NCBI RefSeq assembly: GCF_900142785.1
Contig: NZ_FRCD01000013.1
Location: forward strand, 1-64,000
Direction: 5' to 3'
DNA from: Chryseobacterium carnipullorum
Lineage (GTDB): Bacteria > Bacteroidota > Bacteroidia > Flavobacteriales > Weeksellaceae
Length of the DNA stretch: 64,000 nt
Shown: in pieces, positions 1 through 9,110 of the stretch
Layout: every line of letters begins with the position of its first letter
Position numbering within the stretch: the stretch's first letter is position 1
Position numbers and translations under genes: made by a program
The notes under the pieces: generated by a model
Databases searched by the model: none
What the model was told of the DNA's origin: nothing
Seen by the model: the letters and a program-made list of their open reading frames with translations, nothing else

Positions 1-50
1 TTAATACATTCTAATTTGAAAGCAACGCTAAATTTTTCTTTTCTATACAT

Positions 51-88
51 AAAAAATGCCCCTAAAAAGTGTCTAACTTTTTGGGGGC
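51..88 (-). terminator. Rho-independent terminator of the outer-membrane receptor gene
   Basis: Arms 58-70 and 76-88 form a 13-bp stem with one G-U pair and the loop GTCTA. Read on the minus strand, the stem is followed by a T run (the A run at 51-56). It lies about 30 nt past the stop codon of the receptor gene. The region 1-50 holds nothing recognisable. Confidence 0.8.
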
Positions 89-117
89 AGTCCATATTTT
101 CGGGATTTTTTGTGGTA

Positions 118-2673
118 TTACATTGGACCTTGCTGGTCGTCTCCAGATGCATTGGAGTTAATATCTTTTTTCCTTTTAGGCTGTTCTACCTTCTCACCCT
201 GTTTGAATCTGTAGGTAAGAGAAACGGAGAATTGCCTTGGTTGCCATTGCATATAAGAATCCCTTACACTATTAGCTGTATAAGTCGTAGATCTCATTGC
301 TCGGGTATTAAAAATATCCTGAACGTTGAATGCTAAAGTTCCGTCACCTTTCCAAATGGTTTTAGAAGCACCGAGACTGATGGCATACATGTCTTTTCTA
401 TCCTGATAAGCCGTTTTCTGGCCCCCTCTGTAGAATCCTTGTAACTGGAAGCTGAATGTTTTATCCACTTTAATCGTTGAAGAAAGTCTTGCTCTTGTTG
501 AAAAACCTTTACCATTAAAATCAGCAACCGCCTGAATAGGATTGCCATTTTTATCAAAGGTGTCATATAGTGTGCTTCCTTTCGTATTGTAACCAAAAAG
601 ATCTACATTTCCTAAGAATTTCAACCAACTTGTTGCATCCCAGTTGAAGTTTAAATCTAAACCGAAACGGTCATCTGTACCCAGGTTAATAGGTTTTGTA
701 TGAGATTCTATACGCTTTGGATTGATAATAACTCCATTTTCATCTGTAGCCAAAATATTGTACACTAACATTTTTGTGTCATCAGTCTGATGTCTGTAAT
801 ATAGCGTAGGGTTAATCGTAAATTTCTTTTTTGAAATACTGTACCCAAATTCAAAAGAGTCTACATAGGATGGATTAAGATCAATGTTTCCGTCAAAAAT
901 ATTTTGGTTATCATTATAACTCGGGTTAGGAATCATAAAGAATGATCTTGGACGGTCTATTCTTCTTGTGTAGTTTAATAGCAACTGATTATCCTTAGCG
1001 AATTCATAACTTAAATATACGCTTGGGAATAAGTTATTGTAATTTTTAGTAGTTGCAGGTACACTTTTCTTAGGGTCAAGGCTGACGTAATTAATATCTA
1101 CATTCGACAATTCGTCTCTTACACCTACCTGATACCCTAATTTTCCGATTTTACTTTTGAATTGTAAATAAAAAGCATTAAAAGTCTCCTTATAGGTTGC
1201 ATCGTAAGTGTATGGCTTAAGAAAATCTAATGGCTTTGTTGCGGTGCTTTCACGCACATCATTGCTATAATCATTGGTATTGATATCAATTCTATATCCT
1301 GCTTCTAATTTTGAATATTCACCAATAGGCAACTCATAATCAGCTTTACCAATAACAGATCTGTTCGTGGTATTTTGATTAATGATATCTTTCAAATTAT
1401 CAATAGTATCATCAATATTGGTATCATTGTATGATCGGCTTCTCTGTAAACTTAATGATAATGATAAATTTTGTCCTTTATCATCAAATTTATGATCTAA
1501 CCCAAAATCACCTTGAAAAGCGAGGTTGTTGTTTGTTCCGAAAGTACTTCTGTTTGATGTATAAAAAGGATTTTTAAAAGGAGTATAAAGATAATCAATA
1601 TTTCCAAAATTTTCACTGTCAAAAGTTCTTACGGTTCCGGATGCATTTACTGAGGTTTTTTCAGAAATGTCATAAACGATACCTGCAGAAGCATTATAGT
1701 TGTTGTTTTTACTTTTAGTTTCAGAGTTCGTATTTCTTTGTACCAAATCATCATCTAATACGGCATTGTTAAAATAATCATCGTTTCTGCTGGTGTTTTT
1801 TGATTCCCTGTAACCTCCTCCGCCATTGAGAAACCATGTAAAGTTTCCTTTTCTCCAGTTAAGGTTGGCATTCAGGTTGGTTTGAGGAAGATATCCTAAA
1901 GTTCCGATCACACTCCCGTTGAAACCTGTCTTCTTGGTTTTCTTTAAAATAATATTCAGAATACCCGCTGTACCGCTTGCTTCAAATTTAGAAGAAGGGT
2001 TGGTAATCACTTCAATTCTGTCGATCTGGTCTGCAGGAATACTCTGAAGCGCATTGGCACCATCATCTATCCCAAGCAGGGCAGAAGGTTTTCCATTGAT
2101 CAGAAATCTTACATTGGAACTTCCCCTCATAGAAACTGTACCGTCAGTATCCACAGAAACGGAAGGAACGTTCGAAAGGACATCCTGAAGATTCCCTCCT
2201 TTACTTACGATATCCTGAGAAGGATCATACGTTCTTTTGTCCAACTCTACCTTATAAGGTTTTGTAGCTGCAGCAGTGATCACAACTCCCTGGATTTCCT
2301 GAGTTTTATTACCGGCAGTACTTGTTGACTCAGCCTCTATAGACAAAGCTCCGATGTTTCCCGCGCCTGCAATGCTTTTATTAATAGTGCTCTTTTTGTA
2401 GTCGATGGCTTCTACAGTGATGTCGTAATTTCCAGCTGCTAATTCCAGTTTGTACTGTCCTTTTTCGTCGGTCAGCACAGCATCGCTTAACGATTTGTTC
2501 GTTTTATTGCTGAACGTCACCGAAGCATAAGGAACCGGTTGGTTGTTTTTGTTGACAATCATTCCCGTGACACCTGCTTTCTCCTGACCAAAAGCCATTA
2601 CAGCGGCTGAAAGTACAAAAGTAAGGGCTAGCGTTTTTTTTGTGAAAATATTGACAATTTCCGTCTGATTCAT
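118..2673 (-). CDS. TonB-dependent receptor / outer-membrane beta-barrel protein with carboxypeptidase-like N domain
   Basis: This 851-residue outer-membrane protein starts with a signal peptide (hydrophobic stretch to about residue 29, ending MAFGQ). A carboxypeptidase-regulatory-like beta-sandwich follows at roughly 33-115. A plug-like region comes next at about 155-250, with the motifs MRGSSNVRFLINGKP and DRIEVITNPSSKFEASG. The rest is an antiparallel barrel of the OMP_b-brl_3 type. The last predicted strand (SVSLTYRF) is followed by a charged tail of about 28 residues. Such proteins bind or import an unknown ligand; no substrate can be read from the sequence, and no SusD partner is adjacent. 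The ATG at 2673 is the only plausible start ahead of the signal peptide. It is transcribed alone and ends at a strong hairpin. Confidence 0.88.
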   Translation of the reverse strand: MNQTEIVNIFTKKTLALTFVLSAAVMAFGQEKAGVTGMIVNKNNQPVPYASVTFSNKTNKSLSDAVLTDEKGQYKLELAAGNYDITVEAIDYKKSTINKSIAGAGNIGALSIEAESTSTAGNKTQEIQGVVITAAATKPYKVELDKRTYDPSQDIVSKGGNLQDVLSNVPSVSVDTDGTVSMRGSSNVRFLINGKPSALLGIDDGANALQSIPADQIDRIEVITNPSSKFEASGTAGILNIILKKTKKTGFNGSVIGTLGYLPQTNLNANLNWRKGNFTWFLNGGGGYRESKNTSRNDDYFNNAVLDDDLVQRNTNSETKSKNNNYNASAGIVYDISEKTSVNASGTVRTFDSENFGNIDYLYTPFKNPFYTSNRSTFGTNNNLAFQGDFGLDHKFDDKGQNLSLSLSLQRSRSYNDTNIDDTIDNLKDIINQNTTNRSVIGKADYELPIGEYSKLEAGYRIDINTNDYSNDVRESTATKPLDFLKPYTYDATYKETFNAFYLQFKSKIGKLGYQVGVRDELSNVDINYVSLDPKKSVPATTKNYNNLFPSVYLSYEFAKDNQLLLNYTRRIDRPRSFFMIPNPSYNDNQNIFDGNIDLNPSYVDSFEFGYSISKKKFTINPTLYYRHQTDDTKMLVYNILATDENGVIINPKRIESHTKPINLGTDDRFGLDLNFNWDATSWLKFLGNVDLFGYNTKGSTLYDTFDKNGNPIQAVADFNGKGFSTRARLSSTIKVDKTFSFQLQGFYRGGQKTAYQDRKDMYAISLGASKTIWKGDGTLAFNVQDIFNTRAMRSTTYTANSVRDSYMQWQPRQFSVSLTYRFKQGEKVEQPKRKKDINSNASGDDQQGPM

Positions 2674-2842
2674 AGGGTATTTTTTGTGTAAAATCGTGAA
2701 AGTATAACTGTTAATATTATGAAATTATGAATTGGGTTAATTTACAAAATATTAAAATTATGTATTGTTTATAGATGTATAAGTCGTATAAAAGTGTTAA
2801 AAGTTAATTGTGAAATTGTTAAAATAAAGTTAAATTTGGTTT

Positions 2843-3868
2843 TTATTTAATATTTTTTGAATTTAACCAGTCCTGGTAAGCTTTTGCATTGATGGCATGC
2901 TCTTCTGCACTGGCTGTGAATTTGTGGTAGCCAAGCCTTGCAGGATCGGCACACATAAATATATAATTGTTGTTTTCTGCATTTAATACAGCATCTACCG
3001 AGTTTTTATCTACCACACAGATGGGTCCCGGAGGGATTCCTGCATTGGCGTAAGTATTGTAAGGTGATGGTGTAGAAAGATGTTTATAAAACACCCTTTT
3101 GATCGGTTCCTTGAAATTAGTTTGCTTATTAATGGCATAAATTACCGTAGGATCGGACTGAAGTTTCATTCCTTTTCTATATCTGTTCAGATAGAGTCCT
3201 GCGATGGTTTTCATTTCATCTTTCTTGCCTCCCGATTCTTTATAAACAATAGAGGCCAGCGAATAGATCTGATCTCTGGTAAGCCCTGACTTTTGCTCCT
3301 TGTTTTTTCTTTCACTGGTCCAGAATTCATTGTATTGTTCATCAAACTTCTTGAAAAACTCCCTGGGACTTACCGTCCAGAAAAAATTATAAGTATCGAT
3401 GAAGAAATACTTTTTTAAATCCTCTGCATTTTTATAGCCTTTTTCTACCGCTACCTGATTCAGATCATTCACAAAATGTAAAGAATCCAATTCAGTCTTT
3501 TTGGTTACTTTCCCGATCATCTGGTACATATCTCCGAAATCTCCGATTCTGAAACTGTTTTCAGCCTGATTTCCGGCCTTGATCATATTCACAAGTTTCG
3601 TGTTTCCTTCCCCCGATCGGAAATGGTAACGTCCCGGTTTAAAATATTTATCCAGATCTTTATCCCTGGCTACAGCCTCAAAAGCTTCCTTATCTTTTAC
3701 ATAGGGAGTCACGGAATCTAGAATTTGTTTGAAATCCGCTTTGTGGGGAATCAAAACGTAACCGTCTTTCTCCACATTGTTTCCATAATATTTATTATAA
3801 AATCTCAAACCAAAAAATCCTGCCGCCCCAAAAATAATGAGAGCGATAACGAGAACCGTTTTTTTCAT
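2843..3868 (-). CDS. mltG: Endolytic murein transglycosylase MltG
   Basis: A 341-residue YceG/MltG protein that cleaves nascent glycan strands in the periplasm and is thought to release growing peptidoglycan. One N-terminal membrane helix (about residues 4-22) anchors it. The family signature is clear: Glu211 in IVYKESGG aligns with the catalytic Glu of E. coli MltG. It is followed by LYLNRYRKGMKLQSDPTVIY and by LSTPSPYNTYANAGIPPGPI. Length is normal for the family. It lies downstream of dapF on the same strand with a 28-nt gap, so the two are probably co-transcribed. Confidence 0.95.
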   Translation of the reverse strand: MKKTVLVIALIIFGAAGFFGLRFYNKYYGNNVEKDGYVLIPHKADFKQILDSVTPYVKDKEAFEAVARDKDLDKYFKPGRYHFRSGEGNTKLVNMIKAGNQAENSFRIGDFGDMYQMIGKVTKKTELDSLHFVNDLNQVAVEKGYKNAEDLKKYFFIDTYNFFWTVSPREFFKKFDEQYNEFWTSERKNKEQKSGLTRDQIYSLASIVYKESGGKKDEMKTIAGLYLNRYRKGMKLQSDPTVIYAINKQTNFKEPIKRVFYKHLSTPSPYNTYANAGIPPGPICVVDKNSVDAVLNAENNNYIFMCADPARLGYHKFTASAEEHAINAKAYQDWLNSKNIK

Positions 3869-3896
3869 TCTTAAAAAATTGATTAAAAGTTTGTTT

Positions 3897-4664
3897 TTAA
3901 ATAAGATCTATTTTACCTCTAAAAACTTGCTTCGCAGGACCTTCCAACCAAATGTTTTGAAAAGAATTTCCGTTTTTCTCAGCATGAACCTTCAGATTTC
4001 CGCCTAAGGTTGTAACTTTTACAGAGATTAGATTATGTTTTTGCAGAAAAGTTAAAGCAGAAGCTGTAACTCCTGTTCCACAACTGAAAGTTTCGTCCTC
4101 AACGCCTCGTTCATAGGTTCTTACAAAGATTTCATCATCCGTAATTTTTTCAACAAAATTTACATTGATGCCTTTTTCTTTATACTTTTCTGAATTTCTT
4201 ATGCTGTTTCCTTGTGCGAAAACATTGTAATTCACCAGATCTTCTACATATTTTACATAATGTGGAGATCCTGTATTCATCACCGTATCTTCTCCATCCA
4301 TCGAAGTGGAGTCTACATCAATCATTTTTAATTTAATAACCCCATTATGGATCTCCGCTTCATGCTCTCCGTCAGTCGCAATGAATTTACATTTATCTTC
4401 AAATATATCAAGGAAGAAAGCAAAGGCTACCAGACATCTTCCGCCATTTCCACACATCGTGCTTTCGCCGCCATCTGAATTATAGTACACCATTTTGAAG
4501 TCATAATCCCCTTCGTTTTCCAAAAGGATGAGTCCGTCGGCGCCAATTCCAAAACGTCTGTCACATAGTTTTTCAATAAGATCTTTCTCCTTTGGAAATT
4601 GCAGATCCCGGTTGTCGATCATCACAAAATCATTTCCAGTCCCCTGATATTTATAAAATTCCAT
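3897..4664 (-). CDS. dapF: Diaminopimelate epimerase
   Basis: DapF interconverts LL- and meso-diaminopimelate in the cytoplasm, feeding lysine and peptidoglycan synthesis. Both catalytic cysteines are visible: Cys71 in TMCGNGGRC and Cys195 in ETFSCGTGVTASA. The N-terminal YQGTGNDFVMID motif is also typical. Its 255 residues are slightly below the usual 270 or so, but no domain is missing. The next gene downstream is mltG, giving a small peptidoglycan unit. A terminator for the upstream lipoprotein gene lies between them, so dapF probably has its own promoter. Confidence 0.96.
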   Translation of the reverse strand: MEFYKYQGTGNDFVMIDNRDLQFPKEKDLIEKLCDRRFGIGADGLILLENEGDYDFKMVYYNSDGGESTMCGNGGRCLVAFAFFLDIFEDKCKFIATDGEHEAEIHNGVIKLKMIDVDSTSMDGEDTVMNTGSPHYVKYVEDLVNYNVFAQGNSIRNSEKYKEKGINVNFVEKITDDEIFVRTYERGVEDETFSCGTGVTASALTFLQKHNLISVKVTTLGGNLKVHAEKNGNSFQNIWLEGPAKQVFRGKIDLI

Positions 4665-4711
4665 ATTCTTTTAGTGTAAAATTAACGAGCAAAATTAATA
4701 TATTTAAAATG

Positions 4712-4740
4712 AAAAACGAACAGTGTTAGCTGTTCGTTTT
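4712..4740 (-). terminator. Rho-independent terminator after the GGFR-repeat lipoprotein
   Basis: Arms AAAACGAACAG (4713-4723) and CTGTTCGTTTT (4730-4740) form a perfect 11-bp stem with a 6-nt loop. On the minus strand it is followed by a T run. It separates the lipoprotein gene from dapF. Confidence 0.85.
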
Positions 4741-4756
4741 CTTATTTATAATCGTT

Positions 4757-5413
4757 TTATCTAAATCCACCTCCGCTGTTCTGCTGTCTTGTGGAACCGC
4801 TGTTCTGCTGGGGATTGGCTGGAGTACTTGTACTGCCTCTGAATCCGCCATTAGAAGATTCTGTTGATCGGGTAGTATTTCTGTTTTGGTTCTGATTAGA
4901 CTGTTGTGTATTTCTGAAACCGCCACTGTTTTGATTATTCTGAGAGCCTTGGTTGTTCTGATAATTTCCGCTTTGATTTCTGAAGCCTCCGCTGTTCTGG
5001 TTGCTCTGTTGTCTTTGGTTGTTATTAGAATTGCTGTTATTCGGGTTTCTGAATCCGTTACCATTACCATTGTTACTTCCATCTACAGGCTGACCTCTGA
5101 AGCCATTACTCGGTCTCTGTGAAGTTACCGTAGTTCTCCTCTCTACATATACTTTTCTTCGGTTGTTTCCTGAATTGTAGTAATAATAAGGAATGCCGTT
5201 ATCATAATAATAGTTGACGTCGTTTCTGTAATAGTAGCCGTCGTTTCCGTAATAACCACCATTTCCGTAATAACCGGAAGGAGCATAATAGGCTCCGTTA
5301 TTATAATATGGATCTCCATAGCCATTGTTCGAATAGCCATCGCTGTAAGCTAAACATGATGACAAACTCGCAATAGCAACGATGCTGAGTGCTATTTTAA
5401 ATAAATTTTTCAT
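4757..5413 (-). CDS. Low-complexity lipoprotein with Tyr/Gly-rich head and repeated GGFR motifs
   Basis: No family recognised. The 218-residue product has a lipoprotein signal (MKNLFKIALSIVAIASLSSC) with the lipidated Cys at 20. Residues of about 22-85 are unusually rich in Tyr, Gly and Asn (runs such as NGGYYGNDGYYYRNDV). A basic segment NNRRKVYVERRT follows. The C-terminal half is Asn/Gln/Ser-rich and carries about six spaced [NG]GFR motifs, the last forming the very C terminus. This composition suggests a disordered surface or adhesive lipoprotein, but that is inference. It starts 4 nt after the pnuC stop and is followed by a terminator, so the two genes form one transcript. Confidence 0.8.
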   Translation of the reverse strand: MKNLFKIALSIVAIASLSSCLAYSDGYSNNGYGDPYYNNGAYYAPSGYYGNGGYYGNDGYYYRNDVNYYYDNGIPYYYYNSGNNRRKVYVERRTTVTSQRPSNGFRGQPVDGSNNGNGNGFRNPNNSNSNNNQRQQSNQNSGGFRNQSGNYQNNQGSQNNQNSGGFRNTQQSNQNQNRNTTRSTESSNGGFRGSTSTPANPQQNSGSTRQQNSGGGFR

Positions 5414-5417
5414 GACT

Positions 5418-6089
5418 TTATTGTATATTTTTTTCTTTTAAACTTTTTTTCCAATTGAGGTATCCAAGGATAGCCATTATAGTAAATACCAAATATTGAA
5501 CCGAAGTGATTCCAAGCTCCTTAAAAATCATCATGGGGATGCATATAAAATCTCCGATAATCCAGAAAATCCAGTTCTCAATGCGCTGTCTGGCCATCAG
5601 CCACATTCCCACTAAAAATATAGAAGTTGTGATCACATCCAGCCAATTGGCCCAATCCAGATGATACAGTCCTAAGTTGGCGCCATCCATAGAAAAGTGA
5701 TTGTCTATATAAGGTTTGTAATAGTAGATAAGCGTAACAAGAGCCATACTTAGTACAAAAAGAAATCCCGCGAACATTCTTTCTCTTCTTGTAGCCCAGC
5801 TTACATCCACATGAATATGATCTTTAGAGTTTTTTGACCACAAGATCCAGCCATAAATGCTCATGGCGGTATAGTATACATTGATCATACAGTCTCCCAA
5901 CAGACCGAAATTAAAAAGAATGTATACATAAATCAACGTAGATATGATGCCTGTAGGGTAAACCCAGATATTCTTTTTAATTGAAAAATAGACGCTCAAA
6001 ATTCCGAAAACCGTACCAGTAGCTTCCAGCAGAATTTGTACAGCGCTGTAGTTTTCATACGGCTTTACAAAAAGATCATATAAATTCAT
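5418..6089 (-). CDS. pnuC: Nicotinamide riboside transporter PnuC-like
   Basis: PnuC-family membrane protein of about 223 residues with seven or so hydrophobic segments. Family-typical features are the FGILSVYFSIKKNIWVYPTGI region near residue 30 and the MNVYYTAMSIYGWILW and LDWANWLDVITTSIFLVGMWLMARQ stretches. PnuC proteins import nicotinamide riboside (others take thiamine or related compounds) by facilitated diffusion. A longer frame begins with TTG at 6107, but the ATG at 6089 (MNLYDLF) fits the family better. No riboswitch or thiamine gene is adjacent, so the substrate rests on family resemblance alone. The lipoprotein gene follows within 4 nt. Confidence 0.88.
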   Translation of the reverse strand: MNLYDLFVKPYENYSAVQILLEATGTVFGILSVYFSIKKNIWVYPTGIISTLIYVYILFNFGLLGDCMINVYYTAMSIYGWILWSKNSKDHIHVDVSWATRRERMFAGFLFVLSMALVTLIYYYKPYIDNHFSMDGANLGLYHLDWANWLDVITTSIFLVGMWLMARQRIENWIFWIIGDFICIPMMIFKELGITSVQYLVFTIMAILGYLNWKKSLKEKNIQ

Positions 6090-6255
6090 GCGATCAAAAA
6101 TAAACAAAAATTAACACTTTTGGAAATAAATTAAATAAAGTGTAAATCAGTTTTTTAAATATTTTAATGTAAAATAAATCACGAAAGTTTGTCAATAAAC
6201 GTTAAGGTTTGTAAAATTTTTATATTTTCGTAAATCTTTAATTAAATAAAAAAAC

Positions 6256-7797
6256 ATGTCTAAAATTTGGGTTAAGAAACCAATGAGTGCTTATGAAGCT
6301 GATATCAAAAAGAGCCAGCTGAAACGCGTTCTGGGTAAATGGAGCCTTACTGCTATCGGGATCGGAGCAATTATCGGAGGAGGAATTTTTGTACTTACAG
6401 GAACCGGTGCATATTATAATGCCGGGCCTGCACTGGCACTTTCATTTGTTATTGCAGGGATTGCCTGTGTATTTGCAGCACTTTGTTATGCAGAGTTTGC
6501 TTCCATTCTTCCGGTAGAAGGTTCAGCATATGCCTACGCGTATGGAACAGTAGGGGAAATTTTTGCATGGATCATTGGCTGGGGACTGATATTAGAATAT
6601 GCTATGGGATCTATGACCGTTGCCGTATCCTGGTCAGGATATTTTGCCAAGCTCCTCAAGATGTTTGGATTGCATTTGCCAGCATATCTTACCTCAGATC
6701 CTCAGACTTATATTGCTGCAGGAAACTCAGGATTCTCAATGAATTTACCTGCGTTTTTGATCGTATTCTTTGTGATTTCTATTCTTGTAAGAGGAACGAA
6801 AGGTGCTGCTAAAGCGAATAATTTTATTGTAATACTTAAAGTTTCCGCGATTATCTTCGTGATTATTGCAGGAGCTTATATCATTTTAAATTCTGCTGAT
6901 CCATTTAAAAACTGGATTCCTTTTATTCCTGAGCCTACAACCATTACAGAAAACGGAGTCTCACATTCCGCATATGGTCTCGCTGGAGTAGTAGCAGGAG
7001 CGTCCGCTATTTTCTTTGCTTATGTAGGTTTTGATGCCGTTTCTACTCAGGCAGGAGAGGCTATAAATCCTAAAAAAGACGTACCATTTGCCATCATCGC
7101 TTCATTGATTATCTGTACCCTTTTATATATTCTTGTTTCTCTGGTATTAACCGGAATGATGCATTATACAGACTTTAATCCTCTTGGAAAATATCCGGAT
7201 GCGATCAAAGCTCCTGTTGCTTATGCATTTGATATTGCCGGATACGCCTGGGCTGGATACATTATTACCATTGCTGCTACAGTAGGATTAATTTCTGTAT
7301 TGATGGTAATGATTATGGGACAGTCAAGAATTTTCTTAGGAATGTCTAAAGACGGGTTGATCCCGGCTACATTTTCAAAAGTAAACCCTAAAACAGGAGT
7401 ACCGACAAAAAACCTTCTTATTTTGGGAGTCGTTATTGCGATTGTTGCTTCTCTTACGCCTATTAACGATCTGGCACATATGACGAGTTTCGGAACTTTA
7501 TTTGCCTTCACAATGGTATGTGTAGCCGTTTGGGTATTGAGAGTGAAAGAACCTAATTTGCAGAGAAACTTTAAAGTTCCTGCTTTACCGGTCATTGCAT
7601 GTTGTGGGATCGCAATCAATGTTTATCTGATCTTTAACCTGAGCAAGGAAGCACAGATGTATTCTTTCGCCTGGCTGATCATCGGATTTTTTGTTTACTT
7701 CCTGTACAGTAAAAAACACTCTAAACTTCAGAAAGGAGAATATGGTGAGACTTTTAAAGCAGAACAGGAGCCTTTAGAAAAACCTGATTTAGATTAA
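6256..7797 (+). CDS. APC-superfamily amino-acid permease
   Basis: A 513-residue inner-membrane transporter with about 12-14 hydrophobic helices. The first helix carries the hallmark IGIGAIIGGGIFVLTG glycine-rich turn that binds the substrate backbone. The region YAEFASILPVEGSAYAYAY and the conserved FFAYVGFDAVSTQAGE segment place it near the cationic amino-acid transporter (CAT/YfnA) branch. It likely imports an amino acid by proton symport; specificity cannot be read here. It is transcribed alone and ends at a perfect hairpin terminator. Confidence 0.92.
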   Translation: MSKIWVKKPMSAYEADIKKSQLKRVLGKWSLTAIGIGAIIGGGIFVLTGTGAYYNAGPALALSFVIAGIACVFAALCYAEFASILPVEGSAYAYAYGTVGEIFAWIIGWGLILEYAMGSMTVAVSWSGYFAKLLKMFGLHLPAYLTSDPQTYIAAGNSGFSMNLPAFLIVFFVISILVRGTKGAAKANNFIVILKVSAIIFVIIAGAYIILNSADPFKNWIPFIPEPTTITENGVSHSAYGLAGVVAGASAIFFAYVGFDAVSTQAGEAINPKKDVPFAIIASLIICTLLYILVSLVLTGMMHYTDFNPLGKYPDAIKAPVAYAFDIAGYAWAGYIITIAATVGLISVLMVMIMGQSRIFLGMSKDGLIPATFSKVNPKTGVPTKNLLILGVVIAIVASLTPINDLAHMTSFGTLFAFTMVCVAVWVLRVKEPNLQRNFKVPALPVIACCGIAINVYLIFNLSKEAQMYSFAWLIIGFFVYFLYSKKHSKLQKGEYGETFKAEQEPLEKPDLD

Positions 7798-7812
7798 AAA
7801 AAATATACACTC

Positions 7813-7840
7813 AAAATCCGCAGTAATCTGCGGATTTTTT
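7813..7840 (+). terminator. Rho-independent terminator of the amino-acid permease gene
   Basis: Arms 7813-7823 (AAAATCCGCAG) and 7828-7838 form a perfect 11-bp stem with loop TAAT, followed by T residues. It lies just after the permease stop codon and immediately before the next start. Confidence 0.88.
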
Positions 7841-7853
7841 ATTTTTGTTCATT

Positions 7854-8864
7854 ATGAAAAAAACTTTTTCCATTTTATTTTTAAGTCTTGGACTGTTGGT
7901 GTTTTCACAGCAAATAGAAAGCTTTACCACGATTCTGAATGATAAGATAAGTATAAGAGCTCTTGAGGTTGATGGTGACAAGGTCTGGTATAGCGGAACA
8001 GATTCAAAGTTAGGGTTCGTTGATTTAAAAAAAATCAAAAATCAGAAACAGATCAGACTCTCTGAACTAAAGCTGCAGTTCAGAACTCTTGCTCAAGACA
8101 AAGATTCACTGTATGCTGTAAATATCGAAAGTCCGGCTTACTTTTATAAGATTGATAAGAAAAATTTAAAGTATCAACTTGTTTTTACTGATATGAGTAA
8201 GGCAGCATTTTATGATGCTTTTCATTTTGTGAATGAAAAACTGGCGTTCGCTTTTAGTGATACAGATGATAATAGATTGAAACTTACTAGGTATAAAAAT
8301 GGAGAATGGAGTTTTTTTGAAAATAAAGTAAAATTAAATCCTGGTGAAGCCGCATTTGCAGCCAGTAATACCAATATCGCTTCAACAACAAAATATCTGT
8401 GGATTGCTACAGGAGGAAAATCTTCGCGAATTTTACGATTAAATTTTAAAACTGAAGAAATTGAAATCTTTAACACGCCTTTTATTCAGGGAGAGTCTTC
8501 TCAGGGAATGTATTCAATAGATTTTTACGATGATAAATTCGGCGTTGCAGTCGGGGGAGATTATACAAAACAAGAGGCCAATGTCGATAACATTGCAACA
8601 ACATACGACGGTGGGCAAACCTGGCAAATACGAGCTTCAGGAAAGAATGCAGGCTATACGACCTGTGTGAAAATAAAACCTGGTTCGAAGGGTAAAGAAA
8701 TGATATCAGTAGGAGATCAACATATCAGCTATTCTTTTGATTCCGGGAAAACATGGAAGAAAATTTCCGATGAAAAAGGTTTTTTTGTTTGCCGTTGGAT
8801 CAATGGAAATACCATTGTTTTTGCAGGAAAAGACAGGATTTCTGTGATGAAATTGAAATTTTAA
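7854..8864 (+). CDS. Secreted BNR/Ycf48-like repeat protein
   Basis: A 336-residue protein with a clear signal peptide (MKKTFSILFLSLGLLVFSQQ) and BNR/Asp-box-like repeats. Examples are TYDGGQTWQIRASGKN near residue 255 and SFDSGKTWKKISDEKG near residue 300. The fold is probably a beta-propeller related to Ycf48 and BNR glycosyl hydrolases. It is exported to the periplasm or surface; its biochemical role is unknown. A frame extension begins with TTG at 7845, but the ATG at 7854 begins the signal peptide directly. It stands alone between a terminator and a 246-nt spacer in which I see nothing but a weak hemN promoter. Confidence 0.82.
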   Translation: MKKTFSILFLSLGLLVFSQQIESFTTILNDKISIRALEVDGDKVWYSGTDSKLGFVDLKKIKNQKQIRLSELKLQFRTLAQDKDSLYAVNIESPAYFYKIDKKNLKYQLVFTDMSKAAFYDAFHFVNEKLAFAFSDTDDNRLKLTRYKNGEWSFFENKVKLNPGEAAFAASNTNIASTTKYLWIATGGKSSRILRLNFKTEEIEIFNTPFIQGESSQGMYSIDFYDDKFGVAVGGDYTKQEANVDNIATTYDGGQTWQIRASGKNAGYTTCVKIKPGSKGKEMISVGDQHISYSFDSGKTWKKISDEKGFFVCRWINGNTIVFAGKDRISVMKLKF

Positions 8865-9046
8865 TCCTTTAAAAATAGTAATGGCAACGGCTTGAATATC
8901 GCGTCCACTAACTTAACTATATCAGAATTTTAAATCTTACAAATAGAATTTATCATTCTTTGAAGGATCCCAGTAAAGACCGTATTTAGACTCATTATAA
9001 AATACAGGCTAATATATTTCATGGTTTAAAATTCATAAGGAATGGT

Positions 9047-9054
9047 TAATTTTG
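9047..9054 (+). promoter_or_regulatory. Possible -7 box for hemN
   Basis: TAATTTTG matches the Bacteroidota -7 consensus TAnnTTTG and lies 56 nt before the hemN start. No convincing TTG element is found at the expected distance upstream, so confidence is low. Confidence 0.35.
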
Positions 9055-9110
9055 TACGGTGAAATTTTTTAGGCTAAATTTCATCCTTCGATAATATTTT
9101 AAATTTTGAA

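Noticed and set aside
4726..5082. Ile/Thr-rich ORF opposite and shifted to the lipoprotein gene
   Set aside because: A shadow frame caused by the low-complexity Asn/Gly codons of the real gene.
4757..5413. CRISPR-like repeated DNA in the GGFR gene
   Set aside because: The repeats are short, irregular and in frame; they encode protein repeats.
6090..6255. Riboswitch upstream of pnuC or the permease gene
   Set aside because: AT-rich spacer with no conserved core or stem recognisable as an NAD, TPP or lysine riboswitch.
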